Made by a program: the position numbers and the translations under genes
Assembly (NCBI RefSeq): GCF_014055005.1
Contig: NZ_CP059570.1
Span: 2,604,001-2,668,000 of the forward strand
Length of the DNA stretch: 64,000 nt
Reading direction: 5' to 3'
Source: Neisseria dentiae
GTDB lineage: Bacteria; Pseudomonadota; Gammaproteobacteria; Burkholderiales; Neisseriaceae
Notes under the pieces: generated by a model
What the model was told of the DNA's origin: nothing
The model's database searches: none
Seen by the model: only the letters and a program-made list of their open reading frames with translations
Shown: positions 1-9,509 of the stretch, piece after piece
Layout: each line of letters opens with the position of its first letter
Numbering within the stretch: position 1 is the first letter of the stretch

Positions 1-630
1 GTAGTGAAAGCCGAAAAACTCAGCCCTTCGGCCAACCTGAGCTACAAGGTGGCCGGCAAGCGCTACAACCCTTTGAAAAAAGTTTCATCGTTCAGCCAAA
101 CCGGCAGCGCCTCATGGTATGGCAGCCAATTCCACGGCCGCAAAACCGCCAGCGGCGAGCGCTACAATATGCACGCGATGACCGCCGCCCACAAAACCCT
201 GCCGATTCCCAGCTATGCCCGCGTAACCAATTTGTCTAACGGCAAAAGCGTGGTGGTGCGCATCAACGACCGCGGCCCCTTCCACGGCAGCCGCGTGATG
301 GATGTGTCGAAAGCCGCCGCTGCCAAGCTCGGCTTTATCAATAAAGGCACGGCCAAAGTGCGCGTCGAGCAAATCGTGCCGGGCAGCGAGTCTGCCGAGA
401 GCCAGGCTCAAAACGAAGCCCGCAATATTTATGTGAACCTGAAAAGTTTCGACACCAAGGCCGAGGCGCAGCAATATCTGAAACGCACGGGCAATCATTT
501 GAAGTCGTCCGATATCGACCAAAAAGTGTCGGTGGTGAAGCAAGACGGCAATTATGTGGTGAGAATGGGGCCGTTCCAGCGTCAGGAACACGCCGATACG
601 GTAAAAGGCCGTGTGCTGACCGCCATTTGA
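1..630 (+). CDS. rlpA: Septal ring lytic transglycosylase RlpA, 5' partial
   Basis: This is the C-terminal part of a rare lipoprotein A family protein, a periplasmic or outer-membrane enzyme that cleaves denuded peptidoglycan glycan strands at the division septum. The reading frame is open at the left edge, so the signal peptide and true start lie outside the window; the GTG at position 4 is not supported as a start. Counting from that GTG, residues of about 35-112 form the double-psi beta-barrel domain, with the motifs ASWYG, GRKTASGE and VRINDRGPF. Residues of about 140-208 look like a SPOR domain, which binds septal peptidoglycan. A DUS-containing hairpin follows the stop codon. The family call is secure; enzymatic activity is inferred from the family. 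Confidence 0.92.
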   Translation, partial: VVKAEKLSPSANLSYKVAGKRYNPLKKVSSFSQTGSASWYGSQFHGRKTASGERYNMHAMTAAHKTLPIPSYARVTNLSNGKSVVVRINDRGPFHGSRVMDVSKAAAAKLGFINKGTAKVRVEQIVPGSESAESQAQNEARNIYVNLKSFDTKAEAQQYLKRTGNHLKSSDIDQKVSVVKQDGNYVVRMGPFQRQEHADTVKGRVLTAI

Positions 631-654
631 TCAAAACCGCTCGGTTTGTTTCAG

Positions 655-686
655 ACGGCCTGCCTGAGTGCAGGCCGTTTTGTTTT
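655..686 (+). terminator. Rho-independent terminator after rlpA
   Basis: A GC-rich stem, CGGCCTGC at 656-663 paired with GCAGGCCG at 670-677, is followed by TTTTGTTTT. The left arm contains part of a reverse DUS, so the uptake motif doubles as a terminator stem. Confidence 0.75.
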
Positions 687-747
687 GGGCGGGAAAGGTG
701 ATGAAGGGTTATAATGCAGGCCGTCTGAAAAATAACGAAAGAATGCC

Positions 748-1332
748 ATGATTAGCAGGCTCAGCGGTAAGTTGGTCGAAAAAGCCCCGCCGCAGATCGT
801 GATTGATGTGAACGGCGTGGGGTATGAGGTGGACGTGTCGATGCAAACCTTCTACCTGCTGCCGCCGCCGGGTGAAACCGTGCAGCTTTACACACAGCTG
901 GTGGTGCGCGAAGACGCGCACCTGTTGTTCGGCTTTGCCACCGCCGCCGAGCGTGCCACCTTCCGCCAGCTGGTGAAAGTGAGCGGCATCGGCGCCAAAA
1001 CCGCGCTGGGCATTTTATCGGCCATGAGCGCCGACGAATTGGCGCAGGCGGTGGCGCAGGAAGACGTGAAACGCCTGTCGTCCGTCCCGGGCATCGGCAA
1101 AAAAACCGCCGAGCGCATGGTGTTGGAGCTGCGCGGCAAGCTGGTGCCGGAAAACACCGCCGCCGGCTTGTTTGCGCCTGCCGCTGCTGCCGGCGAAACT
1201 GACGACGTTGTCAGCACGCTGCTGGCGCTGGGCTATAACGAACGCGAAGCCAAAGCGGCGGTAAAAGGCATTCCCGCCGGCACCGACGTAGGCGAGGGTG
1301 TGCGCTTGGCCTTGAAGAATTTGTTGAAATAA
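748..1332 (+). CDS. ruvA: Holliday junction branch migration protein RuvA
   Basis: RuvA binds four-way DNA junctions as a tetramer and loads the RuvB motor for branch migration during recombination and repair. The 194-residue length is normal for the family. The N-terminal OB-fold begins MISRLSGKLVEK. Two helix-hairpin-helix motifs are visible (GIGAKTALGIL near residue 80 and VPGIGKKTAERM near residue 115), and the C-terminal RuvB-contacting domain ends LALKNLLK. A DUS at 718-729 lies just upstream and an inverted DUS pair follows the gene. Neither ruvB nor ruvC is adjacent, so ruvA is expressed separately here. Confidence 0.97.
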   Translation: MISRLSGKLVEKAPPQIVIDVNGVGYEVDVSMQTFYLLPPPGETVQLYTQLVVREDAHLLFGFATAAERATFRQLVKVSGIGAKTALGILSAMSADELAQAVAQEDVKRLSSVPGIGKKTAERMVLELRGKLVPENTAAGLFAPAAAAGETDDVVSTLLALGYNEREAKAAVKGIPAGTDVGEGVRLALKNLLK

Positions 1333-1335
1333 AAA

Positions 1336-1397
1336 CGTTTCAGACGGCCTGCAAGCATTTTGCAACGGTTTTGCAATAAATGAGGCCGTCTGAAACG
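1336..1397 (+). terminator. Inverted DUS pair after ruvA
   Basis: Fifteen-base arms (1336-1350 and 1383-1397), each carrying a full DUS, are inverted around a 32-base loop. This is the typical neisserial arrangement in which paired uptake sequences form a transcription-terminating hairpin. The long loop and lack of a T-run make terminator strength uncertain. Confidence 0.5.
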
Positions 1398-1427
1398 CCT
1401 TGCAGCCGAAAATCAGAGTAAACCGAT

Positions 1428-3269
<1,842 letters not shown>

Positions 3270-3289
3270 CGGCGCGGCACAAGCAGGCT

Positions 3290-3484
3290 ATGACCTTTGC
3301 AAAACTACCTTGAGGCCGTCTGAAATGCTTAAATTCCGTCATTCCCGCGTAGGCGGGAATCCAGCCTTCAAGCAATCAAATATTTTATTTCAATAACTTA
3401 TAAAAAGCGACTGGATTCCCGCCTACGCGGGAATGACGATAATCTGATGTTTCAGACGGCCTAAATGAATTTTGCAAAGGTCTC
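3290..3484. repeat. Palindromic mobile repeat with GACCTTTGCAAAA ends and dRS3 arms (copy A)
   Basis: The 195-bp element has near-inverted ends (ATGACCTTTGCAAAA on the left, TTTTGCAAAGGTCTC on the right). Inside each end lies a DUS. Further inside are dRS3-type palindromes (ATTCCCGCGTAGGCGGGAAT at 3351-3370 region and its mirror near 3415). It is flanked by the direct repeat AGGCT (3285-3289 and 3485-3489). The ends resemble those of neisserial IS5-family (IS1106-like) elements from memory. No transposase is encoded, so it is probably a non-autonomous element. Confidence 0.7.
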
Positions 3485-3553
3485 AGGCTGTCTGAAATAT
3501 AGTGAATTAAAATAAGAATTCCGAACTTTACTCCCCCTTACCAGCAGAAAAAA

Positions 3554-3904
3554 ATGGCCTACCCGATAGAACTCCGACAAAAAGCAATCGAATATTACCG
3601 GCAATGCCAAAATGCAAGCCAAGTCTGCCGTGTATATGGTATCAGCGACAAAACGCTGAGCAGTTGGCTGCGACTCTATGAACAAACAGGTTCACTGGCG
3701 CATCAAGTCAAAGGTGGTAATGCCACAAAAATAGACAGGCAACAGCTTTCAGACTATCTCGAACAGCATCCTGATGCCTACCTGCACGAAATCGCAGAAC
3801 ATTTAGGGTGCAGCGCCCCAAATGTCAGCTACCTGCTCAAAGTCATGGGCATCACACGAAAAAAAAGACCACCACATACAAAGAACAAAAAACCGAACAA
3901 GTAG
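3554..3904 (+). CDS. IS630 transposase, N-terminal frame (orfA)
   Basis: The 116-residue product carries a helix-turn-helix DNA-binding region (CRVYGISDKTLSSWLRLY, residues of about 25-42) followed by a second helical region typical of IS630/Tc1-like transposases. It lacks the catalytic acidic residues, which lie in the following frame. The run A8 at 3859-3866 followed by G provides a slippery A-AAA-AAA site in the zero frame. A -1 shift there would join this frame to the catalytic frame after residue 103 or so and give a transposase of normal length (about 285 residues). Without the shift, translation ends at 3904 as a putative DNA-binding regulator. Confidence 0.85.
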   Translation: MAYPIELRQKAIEYYRQCQNASQVCRVYGISDKTLSSWLRLYEQTGSLAHQVKGGNATKIDRQQLSDYLEQHPDAYLHEIAEHLGCSAPNVSYLLKVMGITRKKRPPHTKNKKPNK

Positions 3905-4407
3905 CCGCTTATCAACAAGCATTGAGCCAATATACTGACTATCAAGCAGTTTTTCTTGATGAAACAGGGTTCGACACCTTTTTTTACCGCCCTTACGCTT
4001 ACTCGAAAAAAGGCGTACCCGTCAAAGCACAAATCAGCGGCAGAAAATACCAACGTATTTCATTGGTTGCGGCACAAATCCAAGGTAAAGGCAGCCTGAT
4101 TGCCCCCATGACCTATTGCGGCACCATGGACGGCAGCCTGTTCGAAGCATGGTTTGAGCAAATGCTGCTGCCCGAACTGACGGAGAAATCCGTCATCATT
4201 ATGGACAATGCCCGTTTCCACCGTATGGCGGTTTTGACTGAAATGGCGCAGAAGCAGGGACATAAAGTATTGCCCCTTGCTCCTTATTCACCCGAGCTTA
4301 ATCCGATTGAAAAGGTATGGGCGAATATTAAAAAGCATTTGCGGAAAGTTTTACCTGCCGTGGGAGATTTTATGACTGCACTGCTACGTAGTTCTTATTT
4401 TAATTGA
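3808..4407 (+). CDS. IS630 transposase, catalytic frame (orfB)
   Basis: This frame carries the DDE catalytic core: Asp in FLDETGFD, Asp in IIMDNARFH and Glu in SPELNPIEKVW, the classic IS630 order. It is in the -1 frame relative to orfA and is probably expressed only as a frameshift fusion at the A8 run (3859-3866). The ATG at 3808 gives residues that do not match the family before the slip site, so independent initiation is unlikely. The stop codon TGA lies within the right terminal inverted repeat. All catalytic residues are present, so nothing suggests inactivation. Confidence 0.87.
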   Translation: MQRPKCQLPAQSHGHHTKKKTTTYKEQKTEQVAAYQQALSQYTDYQAVFLDETGFDTFFYRPYAYSKKGVPVKAQISGRKYQRISLVAAQIQGKGSLIAPMTYCGTMDGSLFEAWFEQMLLPELTEKSVIIMDNARFHRMAVLTEMAQKQGHKVLPLAPYSPELNPIEKVWANIKKHLRKVLPAVGDFMTALLRSSYFN

Positions 4408-4412
4408 CTATA

Positions 4413-4796
4413 TTCAACCGTCGTTATTAGCTTCGCCAGTCCGCTGCGCTATCCCGCCTACGCGGAAATGACGAGATGCAAACCTTTTCAGGGTTTAATT
4501 GGTTTTTTTGCAAAGATTTCCGGCCGTCTGAAAACCGCTGCGGCAGACAATGTAGCCCAATGTAATATTTAGATATAAATAATAAATTGCTGAGAGAAAA
4601 TTCATTAATTATCTATATCTACAAAACAATGTTTTTGCAGAAATATGAATTAATGAGAATCGTTATCTAAAAATGATTGAAATTATTGGTTTTTTCTAGC
4701 ATTTTTTTAGCAGGCTAACTTTAAAACGTGTCTTAAATTGGATACAATTATCGGATATTTACCGGTATTTTATGTTAACGAAACCAGGTGTAGCTC
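4413..4796 (+). other. Intergenic region before nuoA
   Basis: This 384-bp stretch starts with a decayed palindromic repeat: a degraded dRS3 arm near 4450, then TTTTTTGCAAAGATTTC abutting a DUS near 4511. From about 4550 it becomes AT-rich and holds the leader of the nuo operon, including a Fur-box-like site. A TACAAT hexamer near 4743 could be a -10 element, but I see no good -35 partner. The ribosome binding site AGGTG lies about 8 bases before the nuoA ATG. No gene was found here. Confidence 0.6.
4649..4667 (+). promoter_or_regulatory. Fur-box-like site upstream of nuoA
   Basis: ATTAATGAGAATCGTTATC matches the 19-base Fur consensus GATAATGATAATCATTATC at 15 positions. It lies about 130 bases before the nuoA start in the AT-rich leader. 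Fur has been reported to bind upstream of, and activate, the nuo operon in N. meningitidis, so an activator site at this distance is plausible. Binding here is inferred, not shown. Confidence 0.6.
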
Positions 4797-5165
4797 ATGT
4801 TGGCAAACTACTTCCCCGTATTGGTGTTCATTCTTGTCGGCCTGATAGCAGGCATCGTATTCTTGGCGTTGGGCAATCTGCTCGGCCCCAAGCGCCACTA
4901 TGCCGAGAAAGACGCGCCGTTCGAGTGCGGCTTCGAAGCCTTTGAAAACGCGCGCATGAAGTTCGACGTGCGTTATTATCTGGTGGCGATTTTGTTTATT
5001 CTGTTTGATTTGGAAGTGGCGTTTATGATCCCGTGGGCGGTGGTGTTCAAAGACCTGACCGCCGCGCACGGGCAATATGCTTTCTGGTCGATGTTCGTGT
5101 TTATCGTGGTGCTCACGGTAGGCTTTATCTACGAATGGAAAAAAGGTGCGCTGGAATGGGAATAG
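4797..5165 (+). CDS. nuoA: NADH-quinone oxidoreductase subunit A
   Basis: NuoA is a small membrane subunit of complex I next to the quinone site. The 122-residue protein has three predicted transmembrane helices: residues 5-28, about 62-85 and about 90-112. It carries the conserved loop motif PFECGFE between helices one and two. The start is chosen at the ATG preceded by AGGTG. It begins the nuo gene cluster, and its last 10 bases overlap nuoB, implying translational coupling. It is probably under the control of the promoter region holding the Fur-like site. Confidence 0.97.
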   Translation: MLANYFPVLVFILVGLIAGIVFLALGNLLGPKRHYAEKDAPFECGFEAFENARMKFDVRYYLVAILFILFDLEVAFMIPWAVVFKDLTAAHGQYAFWSMFVFIVVLTVGFIYEWKKGALEWE

Positions 5166-5635
5166 ATGGCGTTTTGAAAAAAGGTTTCGTAACCACCAGC
5201 GCAGACACTGTGCTCAACTATATGCGTACCGGCTCGTTGTGGCCGGTAACGTTCGGTTTGGCCTGCTGCGCGGTTGAAATGATGCAGGCCGGTGCCGCCC
5301 GCTACGACTTGGACCGCTTCGGTATTATTTTCCGCCCGTCGCCGCGCCAGTCGGACCTGATGATTGTGGCCGGCACGCTGTGCAACAAAATGGCGCCCGC
5401 GCTGCGCCGAGTGTACGACCAGATGGCCGAGCCGCGCTGGGTGCTTTCGATGGGTTCTTGCGCCAACGGCGGCGGCTACTACCATTATTCTTATTCGGTG
5501 GTGCGCGGTTGCGACCGCATCGTGCCGGTAGACGTTTATGTTCCCGGCTGCCCGCCCACCGCCGAAGCCCTGATTTACGGTTTGATTCAGCTTCAGCAGA
5601 AAATCAAACGCACTTCAACGATTGCACGGGATTAG
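5156..5635 (+). CDS. nuoB: NADH-quinone oxidoreductase subunit B
   Basis: NuoB holds iron-sulfur cluster N2, the last carrier before quinone, at the junction of the peripheral and membrane arms. The 159-residue protein shows the cluster ligands in GLACCAVEM (adjacent cysteines), GSCANGGG and VPGCPPTAEAL. The start is the ATG at 5156 (MGIDGVLKKG), which overlaps nuoA by 10 bases. The reading frame stays open further upstream, but those residues do not match the family. It is followed after 9 bases by nuoC with a strong AGGAGG site. Confidence 0.97.
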   Translation: MGIDGVLKKGFVTTSADTVLNYMRTGSLWPVTFGLACCAVEMMQAGAARYDLDRFGIIFRPSPRQSDLMIVAGTLCNKMAPALRRVYDQMAEPRWVLSMGSCANGGGYYHYSYSVVRGCDRIVPVDVYVPGCPPTAEALIYGLIQLQQKIKRTSTIARD

Positions 5636-5644
5636 GAGGGCGTG

Positions 5645-6235
5645 ATGGCTGATGTGAAAACCCTGCATGAAACCGTTGCCCGCGTGTTGGGCGGCAAAGC
5701 AAGCAAAGTGATTTCCGCATTGGGCGAAATCACCGTCGAATGCCTGCCTGAAAACTATCTGGAAATCATGACCACCCTGCGTGATCATGCCGATTTGCAT
5801 TTCGAATCGTTGGTTGATTTGTGCGGCGTGGATTACAGCACCTATAAAAACGAACCGTGGGAAGGCAAGCGCTTTGCCGTGGTGAGCCAACTGGTTTCCG
5901 TGAAAAACAACCAGCGCATCCGTGTGCGCGTATGGTGTCAGGACGACGATTTCCCTGTGGTGGATTCCTTAACTGAAATCTACAACAGCGCCGATTGGTA
6001 CGAGCGCGAAGCCTTCGATCTCTACGGCATCCTGTTCAATAACCACCCTGACCTGCGCCGCATTCTCACCGATTACGGCTTTGTCGGCCATCCTTTCCGC
6101 AAAGATTTCCCGATTTCCGGCTATGTCGAAATGCGTTACGACGAAGCCGAAAAACGCGTCATCTACCAACCCGTAACCATCGAGCCGCGCGAAATCACCC
6201 CGCGCATCGTCCGCGAGGAGAACTACGGTGGCTAA
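5645..6235 (+). CDS. nuoC: NADH-quinone oxidoreductase subunit C
   Basis: NuoC is the 30-kDa-type peripheral arm subunit that packs against NuoD and NuoB and carries no cofactor. The 196-residue protein contains the family signature YEREAFDLYGILFNNHPDLR and the end RKDFPISGY. ATG at 5645 is preferred to the GTG immediately before it because of the spacing from AGGAGG at 5635. It overlaps nuoD by 8 bases. Unlike E. coli, NuoC and NuoD are separate proteins, as usual in betaproteobacteria. Confidence 0.97.
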   Translation: MADVKTLHETVARVLGGKASKVISALGEITVECLPENYLEIMTTLRDHADLHFESLVDLCGVDYSTYKNEPWEGKRFAVVSQLVSVKNNQRIRVRVWCQDDDFPVVDSLTEIYNSADWYEREAFDLYGILFNNHPDLRRILTDYGFVGHPFRKDFPISGYVEMRYDEAEKRVIYQPVTIEPREITPRIVREENYGG

Positions 6236-7484
6236 CAAATTAAGAAACTACACCATCAACTTCGGCCCGCAGCACCCTGCCGCCCACGGCGTATTGCGTA
6301 TGATTCTGGAATTGGACGGCGAAACCATCGTCCGCGCCGATCCGCATATCGGCCTCTTGCACCGCGGCACCGAAAAACTGGCCGAAACCCGCACTTATCT
6401 ACAAACCCTGCCTTATATGGACCGTTTGGACTACGTTTCCATGATGGTGAACGAGCAGGCTTATTGTCTGGCGGTAGAAAAACTAACCGGCATTGAAGTG
6501 CCTATCCGCGCCCAATATATCCGCGTGATGTTTGCCGAAGTAACCCGCATTCTGAACCACCTGATGGGTATCGGTTCGCACGCGCTTGATATCGGTGCGA
6601 TGACCGTGTTCCTGTATGCCTTCCGTGAGCGCGAAGAGCTGATGGATTTATACGAAGCCGTATCCGGCGCCCGTATGCACGCGGCCTATTTCCGCCCCGG
6701 CGGCGTGTACCGCGATTTGCCCGACTTTATGCCCAAATACGAATCGAGCAAATTCCGCAACGCCAAAGTGCTGAAAAAACTGAACGAATCGCGCGAAGGC
6801 ACCATGCTCGACTTCATCGAAGCCTTTACCGAACGCTTCCCCGGCTGCGTGGACGAATACGAAAGCCTGCTCACCGATAACCGCATCTGGAAACAGCGTA
6901 CCGTCGGCATCGGCGTGGTTTCCCCCGAGCGCGCCCTGCAAAAAGGCTTTACCGGCGTGATGCTGCGCGGTTCCGGTGTGGAGTGGGATATCCGCAAAAA
7001 AGCCCCTTATGACGCTTATGCCAACGTAGATTTCGATATCCCCGTCGGCGTGAACGGCGACTGCTACGACCGCTACCTGTGCCGCATCAACGAAATGCGC
7101 GAATCCAACCGTATCATCAAACAATGCGTGCAATGGCTCAAAGCCAACCCCGGCCCCGTGATTGTCGACAACCACAAAGTCGCCCCGCCCAAACGCACCG
7201 AAATGAAAATGGGCATGGAAGACCTGATCCACCATTTCAAACTGTTTACCGAAGGCATGCACGTGCCCGAAGGCGAAACCTACACCGCCGTCGAACACCC
7301 CAAAGGCGAGTTCGGCATCTATATGATTTCAGACGGCGCCAACAAACCCTACCGCCTGAAAATCCGCGCCCCCGGCTTCGCCCACCTGCAAGGCATGGAC
7401 GAAATGGCGCGCGGCCACATGCTCGCCGACGTGGTGGCCATCATCGGCACGCAAGACATCGTATTCGGGGAGGTAGACCGCTAA
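6228..7484 (+). CDS. nuoD: NADH-quinone oxidoreductase subunit D
   Basis: NuoD is the 49-kDa-type subunit that forms much of the quinone-binding pocket with NuoB. The 418-residue protein has the N-terminal motif NFGPQHPAAHGVLR, whose histidine contacts quinone in the family, and the C-terminal DIVFGEVDR. It uses a GTG start that overlaps the end of nuoC by 8 bases. Its stop TAA overlaps the nuoE ATG in TAATG, so the two genes are translationally coupled. Confidence 0.97.
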   Translation: MANKLRNYTINFGPQHPAAHGVLRMILELDGETIVRADPHIGLLHRGTEKLAETRTYLQTLPYMDRLDYVSMMVNEQAYCLAVEKLTGIEVPIRAQYIRVMFAEVTRILNHLMGIGSHALDIGAMTVFLYAFREREELMDLYEAVSGARMHAAYFRPGGVYRDLPDFMPKYESSKFRNAKVLKKLNESREGTMLDFIEAFTERFPGCVDEYESLLTDNRIWKQRTVGIGVVSPERALQKGFTGVMLRGSGVEWDIRKKAPYDAYANVDFDIPVGVNGDCYDRYLCRINEMRESNRIIKQCVQWLKANPGPVIVDNHKVAPPKRTEMKMGMEDLIHHFKLFTEGMHVPEGETYTAVEHPKGEFGIYMISDGANKPYRLKIRAPGFAHLQGMDEMARGHMLADVVAIIGTQDIVFGEVDR

Positions 7485-7957
7485 TGTTATCCGCAGAATC
7501 TTTAAAACTGATTGACGTCGAGCTGGCCAAATACCCCGCCGACCAGCGCCGTTCCGCCATTATGGGCGCATTGCGTATCGCCCAAACCGAAAAAGGCTGG
7601 CTGGGCGCCGAAACCATCGAATATGTGGCCGATTATGTGGGCATCGCGCCTGCCGCCGCCTATGAAGTCGCCACTTTCTACAATATGTACGACCTGCATC
7701 CGGTGGGCAAATACAAACTCACCGTCTGCACCAACCTGCCGTGCGCCCTGCGCGGCGGCGTAAGCGCGGCCGATTATCTGAAACAGAAACTCGGCATCGG
7801 CTTCGGCGAAACCACTTCAGACGGCCTCTATACGCTGGTGGAAGGCGAGTGCATGGGCGCCTGCGGCGACGCGCCGGTCATGCTGGTGAACAACCATAAA
7901 ATGTGCAGCTTTATGACCGAAGAGGCGATTGAAGCGAAACTGGCGGAATTGAGATAA
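7484..7957 (+). CDS. nuoE: NADH-quinone oxidoreductase subunit E
   Basis: NuoE carries the [2Fe-2S] cluster N1a in the NADH-oxidising module with NuoF and NuoG. The 157-residue protein has the four ligands in CTNLPC and CMGAC, plus the thioredoxin-like fold motif VATFYNMY. The start is the ATG in TAATG shared with the nuoD stop. The frame is open far upstream, but that part is antisense noise within nuoD. A perfect reverse DUS at 7816-7827 is read in frame as SDGL. After this gene the nuo series is interrupted by four non-nuo genes before nuoF. Confidence 0.97.
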   Translation: MLSAESLKLIDVELAKYPADQRRSAIMGALRIAQTEKGWLGAETIEYVADYVGIAPAAAYEVATFYNMYDLHPVGKYKLTVCTNLPCALRGGVSAADYLKQKLGIGFGETTSDGLYTLVEGECMGACGDAPVMLVNNHKMCSFMTEEAIEAKLAELR

Positions 7958-7975
7958 AGGCCGTCTGAAAAACGC

Positions 7976-8044
7976 GTAGGTCGGGCATGTATGTCCGACG
8001 ATAACAGTTCAGAATATTTTGTCAGGCATAAATGCCCGACCTAC
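7976..8044. repeat. GTAGGTCGGGCAT inverted repeat, copy 1
   Basis: The unit starts GTAGGTCGGGCAT and ends ATGCCCGACCTAC, with a second nested pair inside. Related copies lie at 9862-9928 and 24099-24169. It sits between nuoE and the next gene and could form a long hairpin that attenuates read-through. The copy here is partly decayed (GTCCGAC and CAGGCAT). Confidence 0.7.
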
Positions 8045-8063
8045 GAAACTCAGGAGAAACATC

Positions 8064-8504
8064 ATGACCACCTACACTCCCTACCTCAGCTTCAACGGCA
8101 ATTGCGACGAGGCGATGGCCTTTTACGCCCAGCTTCTGGGCGGGCAAGCGAACACCATGACCTTCGCTCAAATGCCGCCCACAGAAGGTGCACCGCCGCT
8201 GTCGGAAGCCGACAAGGCCAAAGTGATGCACGGCACCCTCGTCGTCAACGGCCAGCCGCTGCTGTTTGCTTCCGACACCCTGCCCGTCTTTTGCGATGGC
8301 GAGGGTTTCAAGCCCGCGCAAGGCTTTCATATTTGCATCAATGTGGACAGCACGGCCGAAGGCGAGCGCATCTTCAACGCGCTGGCCGCAGGCGGTCAGG
8401 TGCAAATGCCCTTTGCCGAAACTTTTTGGGCCAAGGGTTTTGGCATGGCGGTGGATCGCTTCGGCACGCCGTGGATGGTGTGTGCCGAATATATGGCCGG
8501 TTGA
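8064..8504 (+). CDS. VOC superfamily protein, PhnB-like
   Basis: The 146-residue protein belongs to the vicinal oxygen chelate (glyoxalase/bleomycin resistance) superfamily, PhnB-like branch. Visible features are the start YLSFNGNCDEAMAFYAQLLGG, the central GTLVVNGQPLLFASD and the end WAKGFGMAVDRFGTPWMV. Such proteins usually form metal-binding dimers, but the substrate cannot be predicted. The start follows CAGGAGAAAC, a strong ribosome binding site; the frame extends upstream only into repeat sequence. It is the first of four passenger genes between nuoE and nuoF. Confidence 0.87.
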   Translation: MTTYTPYLSFNGNCDEAMAFYAQLLGGQANTMTFAQMPPTEGAPPLSEADKAKVMHGTLVVNGQPLLFASDTLPVFCDGEGFKPAQGFHICINVDSTAEGERIFNALAAGGQVQMPFAETFWAKGFGMAVDRFGTPWMVCAEYMAG

Positions 8505-8563
8505 AACATCATTGATGGAAGGCATAGCCGAGAAGCATTTAAACAGTATGCCAAGGAGTGACC

Positions 8564-8914
8564 ATGAACCAAAAAGTAAAAAATCTGCTGGATGACTGGC
8601 AAATTGGTAATCCCTCCTTGTATGAAATTGCCAATAGTGTGCGCACGAGAATATTGCAACTGGCAGGTACAGTAGACGAAGAAGTGAAATATGGCGGTAT
8701 TCTGTTTGCCGCACCTGAACCGTTTTGCGGCATTTTTGTTTATAAGCAACATGTATCTGTGGAATTTAGTCATGGCGCCGAGATAGTAGACCCACACGGT
8801 TTATTAGAAGGAAAAGGCAAAGGCCGTCGCCATTTGAAATTACATACGCTTGAAGACGTAGAAAATAAGCATTTGACGGATTACTTACGATTGGCGCAAA
8901 AAGCAGCAGAATAA
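8564..8914 (+). CDS. DUF1801 domain-containing protein
   Basis: The 116-residue protein resembles DUF1801 (YdhG-like) proteins, small alpha/beta proteins of unknown function. Residues of about 28-75 (ILQLAGTVDEEVKYGGILFA, then FCGIFVYKQHVSVEFSHGAE) match the usual pattern. ATG at 8564 is placed well after AAGGAG. It is preceded closely by the VOC gene and may be co-transcribed with it. Base composition looks more AT-rich than the surrounding nuo genes, which is consistent with a separate origin. No function is assigned. Confidence 0.72.
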   Translation: MNQKVKNLLDDWQIGNPSLYEIANSVRTRILQLAGTVDEEVKYGGILFAAPEPFCGIFVYKQHVSVEFSHGAEIVDPHGLLEGKGKGRRHLKLHTLEDVENKHLTDYLRLAQKAAE

Positions 8915-8925
8915 AATGCCAGCAA

Positions 8926-8970
8926 GAGTAGGTTGGGTTGAAAACCCAACACAAATCTAGGCCGTCTGAA
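8926..8970. repeat. GTTGGGTTGAAAACCCAAC repeat with DUS, copy 1
   Basis: The short palindrome GTTGGGTTGAAAACCCAAC and its tail ACACAAAT are followed by a DUS. A near-identical module occurs at 9381-9426 and a degraded one near 11308-11350, all within the nuoE-nuoG interval. This suggests a shared intergenic repeat that travels with DUS. Confidence 0.6.
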
Positions 8971-8990
8971 AATAAAGAAAGGAAGCAGCA

Positions 8991-9386
8991 ATGGAAGCAA
9001 AATGCCTGTGCGGTGCCGTATCGCTGAAAGTCGAAGCCGAGCGCAAACTGCATGCCTGCCATTGCGGCAAATGCCGCACTTGGGGCGGCGGTGCGGGCTT
9101 TACCCTAACGGCCAAAACGCCTGAAGTCAGCGGCGGCGGACACATCGGCCGTTATCGCTCGTCCGAATGGGCGGAGCGCTGTTTCTGCACACAATGCGGC
9201 ACGCATCTGTTTGTGCAGGTGGGCGACGATTATTACATCAACGCCGGATTGTTTGCCGACAATGCCGGTTTCGAGTTGGAAAGCCAAATTTTTATCGATT
9301 GCAAGGCATCGTATTACGAGTTGGCCAACGATACGCCCAAGCTGACCGAAAGCGAATTTTTGGCGATGGTAGGTGGGCAAGAGTAG
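8991..9386 (+). CDS. GFA (glutathione-dependent formaldehyde-activating) family protein
   Basis: The 131-residue protein has the GFA/Mss4-like zinc-binding pattern: CLCGAV at residue 5, CHCGKCRTW near residue 24, and CFCTQCGTHL near residue 64. Family members form a beta-tent fold and some bind glutathione adducts or zinc, although formaldehyde activation has been questioned for the family as a whole. The start follows AAGAAAGGAAG. It is a passenger between nuoE and nuoF. The exact substrate cannot be predicted. Confidence 0.88.
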   Translation: MEAKCLCGAVSLKVEAERKLHACHCGKCRTWGGGAGFTLTAKTPEVSGGGHIGRYRSSEWAERCFCTQCGTHLFVQVGDDYYINAGLFADNAGFELESQIFIDCKASYYELANDTPKLTESEFLAMVGGQE

Positions 9387-9426
9387 GTAGGGTTGAAAAC
9401 CCAACACAAATGCAGGCCGTCTGAAA
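9381..9426. repeat. GTTGAAAACCCAAC repeat with DUS, copy 2
   Basis: This has the same layout as the module at 8926-8970: a palindrome ending AAAACCCAACACAAAT followed by AGGCCGTCTGAA. It overlaps the last codons of the GFA gene and continues into the gap before the cupin gene. Confidence 0.6.
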
Positions 9427-9509
9427 TGTTGGGTTTAACAATCCAGCCTACTTAAAATAACCCAACAAAAAACAGTAAGACCTGTCTGAAAACAACCAAA
9501 GGAAAACGC

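Larger units (their letters stand above)
3498..4412 (+). mobile_element. IS630-family insertion sequence, complete
   Basis: The 915-bp element has 21-bp terminal inverted repeats (3498-3518 and 4392-4412) differing at one position. Each starts with TA, the expected IS630 target duplication. It encodes a transposase in two overlapping frames. The upstream neighbour is copy A of the palindromic repeat and the downstream flank is a decayed repeat of the same kind, so the IS has landed in a repeat-rich gap before the nuo operon. The element looks intact and may be active. Confidence 0.88.

Noticed and set aside
3345..3440. Possible CRISPR-like repeat pair
   Set aside because: The repeated units are inverted dRS3 palindromes, not direct repeats with unique spacers, and no cas gene is present.
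5033..5155. Longer nuoB start
   Set aside because: The upstream residues come from an alternative frame of nuoA and do not match NuoB proteins, which begin around MGIDGVL.
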